From Methanocaldococcus fervens AG86 (GTDB lineage: Archaea; AGJL01; Methanococci; Methanococcales; Methanocaldococcaceae), in contig NC_013156.1 of NCBI RefSeq assembly GCF_000023985.1, positions 1,352,363 to 1,416,362 on the forward strand: a DNA stretch of 64,000 nt. The letters run 5' to 3'. Position 1 is the first letter of the stretch. Every line of letters begins with the position of its first letter. Positions 58,150 through 64,000 of the stretch are shown in pieces. Below the pieces are notes generated by a model. It searched no databases, had not been told where the DNA came from, and saw only the letters and a list, made by a program, of their open reading frames with translations. The translations under genes were made by a program, and so were the position numbers.

Positions 58150-59135
58150 TTTTGTTTTGCTTTTTTATATTCCTCTACAAATCTTTTATAACAAAGGTTT
58201 AAAACTTCTTTTATAACCTTCTCTTTACTTTTACTTTTATCATAAGGGACATTTAACCCACCAGCTTCACCATGCCCCCCACCACTTCCTCCCAACTCTT
58301 TCCCAATCTTTTCCATTAAATTACCTAAATGCACATACTTAGAAACATGCTTCCTACATCTTGCACTAACTCTAATCTCCCCTTCCTTTTTCCTAACAGC
58401 TACAACAAATGCTATATCTGCCCCAATACTTACAATTGTTTTTGCACATGAGGCCTCATGAGAACTAACGTGAGATAAAGCTATTCTGAGCTTGTCAAAC
58501 TCTCTAATCTCCATCCTACTACATGCCTTTAAATGGGCTGTTCTCTTACTTGCATCGCTCTCCTGAGATAATAAATACAAAATCTTTTGGAAGCTTATGT
58601 CTTTTATTAAATAACTGATTAACTCAAATGTTTTTGGCTTGGCTAACTTTAAATGCTTAGTGTCATAGACAATTCCACATAATAAAGCTATTCTGATATT
58701 CTTTGGTGGAAATATATTCAACTCCTTAAAAATCTCTGCTATGATTTCAGATGTTGATGGATAATCCTCCTTAATTATATAATACTTGCAGATATCCGCC
58801 AAATCGGTTTTTTTGTGATGATCTATCAAAATAACCTCTTTCTCCTTTAACTCATCAAAATTAACCTTTAATTGATTTATTGAAGCAGTATCAACTATAA
58901 ACACAGTTTCTGGTAGTTTAGGATAAACCTCAACATCCACTTTTTCTCCAATTTCATTTAAAATGTTTCTTGAAACCTTACTAACGGAATCTGCTGAAAT
59001 CCTGAACTTTCCCTTTGGATTTAATTGAGAAGCTAAATATTTTAAAGCTATGCAGCTCCCGATTGCATCGGGGTCTGCATTGTGATGACATAAAAAAAGA
59101 ATCTCATCTCTTTTTAAATAATCTAATAGCTCCAT
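58146..59135 (-). CDS. DHH/DHHA1-family phosphoesterase (NrnA/RecJ-like)
   Basis: Motif I is FLCHHNADPDAIGS, motif II VFIVDTASINQ, motif III LIDHHKKTD and motif IV GIVYDTKHL, giving the two-manganese site. The C-terminal DHHA1 domain has GGSGGGHGEAGG. 329 residues from the ATG at 59135 (GGTGG upstream), the size of NrnA-like nanoRNases or bisphosphate phosphatases rather than full RecJ. Substrate not decided. Confidence 0.9.
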   Translation of the reverse strand: MELLDYLKRDEILFLCHHNADPDAIGSCIALKYLASQLNPKGKFRISADSVSKVSRNILNEIGEKVDVEVYPKLPETVFIVDTASINQLKVNFDELKEKEVILIDHHKKTDLADICKYYIIKEDYPSTSEIIAEIFKELNIFPPKNIRIALLCGIVYDTKHLKLAKPKTFELISYLIKDISFQKILYLLSQESDASKRTAHLKACSRMEIREFDKLRIALSHVSSHEASCAKTIVSIGADIAFVVAVRKKEGEIRVSARCRKHVSKYVHLGNLMEKIGKELGGSGGGHGEAGGLNVPYDKSKSKEKVIKEVLNLCYKRFVEEYKKAKQN

Positions 59136-59218
59136 TTCACCCACCATAAAAAAATAAACTTCTTAAAATTTTGAAAATTTAAAATAATTAAAAACTTAAA
59201 AATTAAAAGAAAAATTAT

Positions 59219-59560
59219 TTATTGTGCTGTAGGTATCATTTTTTGTAATTTTTCCTGTAATTCTTTTAATCTTGATTGTATTTTTTCTTCCTGTTTTTCT
59301 AATGTTTTTACCCTCAACTCCAATGTTTCAATTTTTTCTTCCAATTCTTTTTTAACTTCATCTTTTTTTCTCTTAACAAATAACCCCCCAACTAATTTAT
59401 AGACTTCATCACTTGTAGATTTTTCCAATTCTTCTAAAGCTTTTTTACTTTCTTTTAATTCAGTCTCTACACCTTGTTTCTGCATTAAAATCATCTGTAA
59501 TTGTTGCTGCAACTGCTGCAACTGCATTAACTGAGCTTGGATTTGTGGTGGTAATTCCAT
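59219..59560 (-). CDS. pfdB: Prefoldin subunit beta
   Basis: 113 residues forming two coiled-coil helices either side of a beta hairpin ([19 protein letters not shown]), the prefoldin beta pattern. The N-terminal helix is a glutamine-rich repeat ([16 protein letters not shown]). Prefoldin carries unfolded proteins to the thermosome. ATG at 59560 after GAGGTGA; TATA candidate TTTTTATATTATTT on the minus strand at about 59601-59616. Confidence 0.95.
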   Translation of the reverse strand: MELPPQIQAQLMQLQQLQQQLQMILMQKQGVETELKESKKALEELEKSTSDEVYKLVGGLFVKRKKDEVKKELEEKIETLELRVKTLEKQEEKIQSRLKELQEKLQKMIPTAQ

Positions 59561-59648
59561 AATAGTCACCTCAAGTTAATATTTAGTTGATATTAAAATA
59601 ATGGGAAATAATATAAAAATCTTTCCAATTTTATTTAATTCTAAAAAT

Positions 59649-59951
59649 TTATTGAATTATTTTATTTAACTTGCCCTCAACAAATAGGGAGATGTTTTTA
59701 TCAACGCTATCCCCTTCTGCATGATAAATATCTATTTTCTTACTAAATTTTTTGTAGTTCTCCTCATTTATGCTTTTACATATAAGTGCGTTAATTTTTT
59801 CTTTTATAAGAGCTTTTTGAATATTTTCATCATTAAAAATAACTTTTGTTCCTTTTATTTCATTATCCTCCATCCTAAAAATTAAAAAATACTTACAGTC
59901 TTCAAAACTGTCGCTAATTTTATCAACATCCATTGAAACAGCTATTTTCAT
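59649..59951 (-). CDS. NifX/NafY-like dinitrogenase cofactor-family protein
   Basis: 100 residues in the fold of PF02579: KIAVSMDVDKISDSFEDCKYFLIF at the start, NALICKSINEENYKKF in the middle and the final FVEGKLNKI. The family binds Fe-S or FeMo-type clusters; small archaeal members often have unknown roles. GGGACT precedes the ATG. No nif genes are nearby. Confidence 0.75.
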   Translation of the reverse strand: MKIAVSMDVDKISDSFEDCKYFLIFRMEDNEIKGTKVIFNDENIQKALIKEKINALICKSINEENYKKFSKKIDIYHAEGDSVDKNISLFVEGKLNKIIQ

Positions 59952-60009
59952 AGTCCCAACTCACACGTCTGTTAAAAAATAATTTAAAAATATTGATTTT
60001 ATAAATACT

Positions 60010-61314
60010 TTATCCTGAGAGGTAGACAAATCTCAAGGCAAATATTGCAGCTAAAACATAAACAAGCCAGTGAACTTCTCTCCACCTTCCCGTGAATACC
60101 TTTAAGATTGGATAGCTAATGAATCCTAAAGCAAGTCCTGTAGCTATACTATAGGTTAGAGGAATTGTTAATAGAGTTATGAATGCAGGAATTGATTCTG
60201 TGTAGTCCTCAAGATCAATATTCTTTATGGATTTTATCATTAAAGCCCCTACGATAACAAGAGCTGCTGCTGTAGCGTAAGGTGGAATTGCCTTAACTAC
60301 CGGGTAGAAGAATAAGGATAGCAAAAATAAAGCTGCTACAATTACTGAAACAAAACCTGTTCTCCCTCCAAGTGCAATACCGCTTGCAGACTCTATATAA
60401 GTTGTTACAGTGGAGGTTCCAAATAAAGAACCAACAACTGTTCCAGTAGCATCTGCCATTAATGCTTCTTCAACTCTTGGTAGTTTTCCATCCTTATCCA
60501 AATATCCAGCCTGTGAAGCTAATGCACTTAATGTTCCCAATGTATCGAACATATCAACAAAGAAGAATGCTAAGACAATTGTCAATAACCCTAAGTTTAG
60601 AGCTCCCATTACATCAAGCTGTAGAAATGTTGGAGCTACGGATGGAGGCATTGATACAATTCCTTCTGGGAATGGTGAAACACCTAATATCATCCCTATC
60701 AATGAGGTTACAATAATTCCGATTAAAATAGCTCCAATTACATTTCTACTAACTAAGATTGATGTTAAAAATATTCCAAACAACGCCAACAATGTGGATG
60801 GCTCCATCAAATTTCCTAATGTAACCAATGTGGCTTCACTATCAACAATAATACCTGCATTTCTCAGCCCAATAAATGCAATAAAAAGCCCAATACCAAC
60901 AGCAGTTCCGTATTTTATAGCGTTTGGTATAACGTTAAAAATCCAAGTCCTTATTTTTGTTAATGTTAAGATTATAAACAACACTCCAGAGATAAAAACA
61001 GCCCCTAAAGCAACTCTCCAATCAACACCCATACCCAAACAAACTCCATATGTAAAGTAAGCGTTAAGACCCATTCCTGGAGCTAGGGCAAATGGGTATT
61101 TAGCATACAAACCCATAATTAACGTAGCCATTGCCGATGCTATACATGTGGCAACCATGACAGCTCCAAAATCCATTCCAGCAACGCTTAAAATTTGTGG
61201 ATTAACAAATATTATATATGCCATTGTCATAAACGTTGTTATTCCTGCGAGCGTTTCTATTTTTAAGTTGGTTCCATATTTTTCGAACTCAAAATACTTT
61301 TCAATAAATTTCAT
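60010..61314 (-). CDS. Purine permease, AzgA/NCS2-like
   Basis: About 12-14 membrane helices over 434 residues. LAGITTFMTMAYIIFVNPQIL near the start, ALAPGMGLNAYFTYGVCLGMG, and FVDMFDTLGTLSALASQAG in helix 8 or so are the AzgA-branch (adenine/guanine/hypoxanthine) motifs; ESASGIALGGRTG follows. The ATG at 61314 follows GGTGGTGA. Transport direction is presumably proton-coupled uptake. Confidence 0.92.
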   Translation of the reverse strand: MKFIEKYFEFEKYGTNLKIETLAGITTFMTMAYIIFVNPQILSVAGMDFGAVMVATCIASAMATLIMGLYAKYPFALAPGMGLNAYFTYGVCLGMGVDWRVALGAVFISGVLFIILTLTKIRTWIFNVIPNAIKYGTAVGIGLFIAFIGLRNAGIIVDSEATLVTLGNLMEPSTLLALFGIFLTSILVSRNVIGAILIGIIVTSLIGMILGVSPFPEGIVSMPPSVAPTFLQLDVMGALNLGLLTIVLAFFFVDMFDTLGTLSALASQAGYLDKDGKLPRVEEALMADATGTVVGSLFGTSTVTTYIESASGIALGGRTGFVSVIVAALFLLSLFFYPVVKAIPPYATAAALVIVGALMIKSIKNIDLEDYTESIPAFITLLTIPLTYSIATGLALGFISYPILKVFTGRWREVHWLVYVLAAIFALRFVYLSG

Positions 61315-61459
61315 TTTCACCACCCAACATTGGCATAATATTCATTTATATAATTCAATGTTTTAAAAGCTTATAATAAAATAAAAGTTATGATTAGCCT
61401 TTAAATAGTTAATCCTTTAAGTTAGGTTATTAAAATTTATAATGGGTTTAATAATCAAG

Positions 61460-62962
61460 CTAATTTTCCAAAATTCTCCCCTCTAAATATTTTTCATATG
61501 CTTTAGTTATCTTAACTTTTTTAATCTCCCCAATACATTTAGCCCCATCCTTGACAACAACCATCAATCCACTATCTTGGAGATAGGCAATGGCATCTCT
61601 TTTATTTCTAAAATGCCTTTCTGATATTATAACCTCTAAAACTCTACCAATGTACTTTTTCTTTATCTCTAAATTTATTTTGTTGGCTGTTTCCCTAATT
61701 AATAAAGAATGTTTGGTGATATTTGGCTTAAAGTTTTGAAATGCAGACATTGGGAGGGGTCTAAATTTATAAACTGTTATTTTATCAATGTAATGCTTAA
61801 TCTTATGCATAAAATTAACTGTATTCTTTGCCACTTTTTCATTTTCTCCTGGTAAGCCGTAGATGAAATAAACCTGTGCCTTTAAATTATATTTTTTTGC
61901 TATCTTTACAGCTTTTAAAACATCTTCTGGAGTTGTAGGTCTTCCTAATAACTTACAATGCCTTTCATCACCGCTTTCACATCCTATGTATATTGGAGTT
62001 TTCAAATACTTGCTAAATATCTCCGCAACTTTCTCGTTGAACAAATTTGCCTTTATATTTTCAATTAATACATTTGCGTTATATTTGTCAGCTAAATCTT
62101 TACATTTTGATAACAAAGATTCTATTGCCTCATAGTTAGGCTCTGGGAAATATGGATTTATTAGTTTTTTCCCCCTCTTGTAATCTAAAAAATCTGGGGC
62201 AGATAAAACAATCCTCTTAACTCCCTCTTTTAACAAATCCTCAACCTCTTTTAAAATATCTTCTTCATCCCTACTTCTTGCATATCCAAAGACAGATGGG
62301 ACTGAGCAGAAACCACAACCTGGATTTATATTTAATGGGCATTTTAATGTTCCCTCTTTGCATAAATTGCATTTTTTATTGGTGCATAGTAACAGAGGTC
62401 TTTTAAAATTACTACACCCTCTAACAACCTCAACATAAACCCTTGCAGAGAAGTAGTTTTTATAATCTTTAATCTCAGTTGACGGTGTTATCAACTTTAA
62501 ATCAGTTAAAATTTCCCTTAATGGATTTATTTTTAGTTCATCCTCATCGTAATCCCAGTAAGTTGTTCCTTTCACACCTTCAGCGTTAAACTCCTTTTTT
62601 ATCAACTCCCTTATCGTTACCTCCCCCTCTCCAACTATACTTATATCCGCCTCTATTTTTTCTAAAAGGTTTATGTCATTGGCTACTGGTCCTCCAACAA
62701 TTACATTACTGTTAGTTTTTAATTTAATTCGCTCAACCAATTTTTTAACACATTTAAAGTCAGAAGTCATTGCACTAATAAAAATTAAGTCGTATTTTTT
62801 AACATCGTTAATGTTTAAATCTTCTACTGGTTTAATCTTAGCTTCAATTCCCTCATTCTGCAAAATACCTTTAACCGTTCTCGGCCCAGCTCCAATAACA
62901 TCCCTTGCTAAAACTCTTTTTCCATCACCAGAAGCTAAGCAATCAATAATTAATGCCTTCAT
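61460..62962 (-). CDS. B12-binding-type radical SAM protein
   Basis: 500 residues. The N-terminal 130 residues form a Rossmann-like B12-binding-type domain (DLIFISAMTSDFKCVKKL, VGGPVANDINLLEK, VGEGEVTIRELI). The radical SAM core starts with VEVVRGCSNFKRP and has a cysteine-rich loop (C-x2-C pairs) before PGCGFCSVPSVFGYARS. RIVLSAPDFLDY and YFIYGLPGENEKV are barrel strands. The last 70 residues (IGRVLEVIISERHF) resemble a TRAM-like nucleic-acid domain. Substrate unknown. The cluster cysteine spacing is unusual and needs alignment. Confidence 0.8.
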   Translation of the reverse strand: MKALIIDCLASGDGKRVLARDVIGAGPRTVKGILQNEGIEAKIKPVEDLNINDVKKYDLIFISAMTSDFKCVKKLVERIKLKTNSNVIVGGPVANDINLLEKIEADISIVGEGEVTIRELIKKEFNAEGVKGTTYWDYDEDELKINPLREILTDLKLITPSTEIKDYKNYFSARVYVEVVRGCSNFKRPLLLCTNKKCNLCKEGTLKCPLNINPGCGFCSVPSVFGYARSRDEEDILKEVEDLLKEGVKRIVLSAPDFLDYKRGKKLINPYFPEPNYEAIESLLSKCKDLADKYNANVLIENIKANLFNEKVAEIFSKYLKTPIYIGCESGDERHCKLLGRPTTPEDVLKAVKIAKKYNLKAQVYFIYGLPGENEKVAKNTVNFMHKIKHYIDKITVYKFRPLPMSAFQNFKPNITKHSLLIRETANKINLEIKKKYIGRVLEVIISERHFRNKRDAIAYLQDSGLMVVVKDGAKCIGEIKKVKITKAYEKYLEGRILEN

Positions 62963-62985
62963 TTTTTCCCTTATTTAGAATTTAG

Positions 62986-63762
<777 letters not shown>

Positions 63763-63774
63763 TTGGCTGATACT

Positions 63775-64000
63775 ATGAAAATAATAAAAACTGAATATGA
63801 TAAGATTAAGCCGTATATAACAAAAGATGGCTCAATAATTAGAGAGTTGATGCATCCAAACATTTATGAATGGGTAAAGCAGAGTTTAGCAGAGGCTATA
63901 GTTCCAGTAGGTTCTAAAACCTTGTTGCATAGGCATCACAAATCAGAGGAGATATACTACATATTAGAGGGAAAGGGATTGATGACATTAGGTGATGAAA
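63775..64000 (+). CDS. Cupin-domain protein (3' end outside window)
   Basis: An open frame from ATG 63775 to the window edge, 75 codons visible. The cupin motif HRHHKSEEIYYILEGKG (G/H-x-H-x3-4-E) binds a metal. The start has GGCTGAT upstream, 12 bases after the biotin ligase stop. Single small cupin, as in sugar isomerase-like or stress proteins; activity unknown. Confidence 0.85.
   Translation, partial: MKIIKTEYDKIKPYITKDGSIIRELMHPNIYEWVKQSLAEAIVPVGSKTLLHRHHKSEEIYYILEGKGLMTLGDE

Noticed and set aside
60410-61060. Open frame of 216 codons opposite the purine permease
   Set aside because: Antisense shadow of a well-supported membrane protein, with low-complexity N/I/P/T composition and no start signals.

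Overview
The window is AT-rich (roughly 30% GC) archaeal chromosome from a hyperthermophilic hydrogenotrophic methanogen, almost certainly Methanocaldococcus. Indicators are an archaeal family-B DNA polymerase carrying two inteins, topoisomerase VI subunit A, replication factor C large subunit, F420 biosynthesis (CofC), cyclic 2,3-diphosphoglycerate biosynthesis (2-phosphoglycerate kinase), HypD, the archaeal mevalonate thiolase/HMG-CoA synthase/DUF35 set, TATA-type promoters and very regular GGTGA-type ribosome binding sites. From memory of the M. jannaschii gene order the window is a patchwork of blocks that lie apart in that species (about MJ0367-0384, MJ1476-1485, MJ0881-0888, MJ1541-1558, MJ0989-0994, MJ1618-1619), so this is a relative with rearranged synteny rather than M. 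jannaschii itself. That comparison is recall, not a search.

Layout. 1-6119 (minus): a type I CRISPR effector operon, cas6 then cas8-cas7-cas5-cas3, with cas3 running off the left edge; no CRISPR array or adaptation gene is in the window. 6188-10994: a DedA-PAP2 fusion, then rpl11, nusG/spt5, secE and ftsZ on the minus strand and top6A diverging from ftsZ. 11019-12756: a TraB-like gene split in two frames, a tyrosine recombinase and an HTH protein, perhaps a mobile remnant at a synteny break. 13008-20802: TrkH, 2-phosphoglycerate kinase, a DUF2100-like protein, a LOR/SDH (archaeal ornithine cyclodeaminase-type) protein, a CxxC protein, an aminotransferase, a TtuA-type tRNA thiolase and TrmJ. 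20828-22806: a palindromic repeat, an HTH protein and a membrane protein with a decayed PP2C-like domain.

22890-36612: metallo-beta-lactamase-fold hydrolase, cofC, moeA, polB, a frameshifted PEGA lipoprotein, argF, a methyltransferase, trm5 and rfcL. 36682-43397: two small coiled-coil proteins, dadD with an OLD-like ATPase, ilvC and a DUF4143 ATPase. 43540-47522: an XRE-type regulator followed by HMG-CoA synthase, thiolase, a Cys-rich small protein, a CooT-like protein and the DUF35 protein. 47635-54339: beta-propeller lipoprotein, aspS, a Gate-domain membrane protein, taw2, an ACT protein, tldD. 54407-56869: membrane-anchored protein, hemD, hypD. 57229-58149: an unlisted 56-residue membrane protein, tusA and dsrE-like genes sharing operator-like repeats. 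58146-64000: DHH phosphoesterase, prefoldin beta, NifX-like protein, purine permease, B12/radical SAM protein, biotin ligase and a cupin cut by the right edge.

The features least explained by ordinary genes are: three copies of a palindrome-rich mosaic repeat (20828-20997, 46937-47115, 56872-56943); an array of paired 10-bp operators (57081-57160 and 57450-57469); a matched pair of palindromic operators between divergent genes (19068-19085 and 19143-19160); two genes each broken by a -1 shift at an A run; a zinc-cluster insertion in Cas5; one dead-looking and one live-looking homing endonuclease in the same polymerase; and a two-member HTH family sharing an unusual N-terminal domain. I found no tRNA or rRNA gene.
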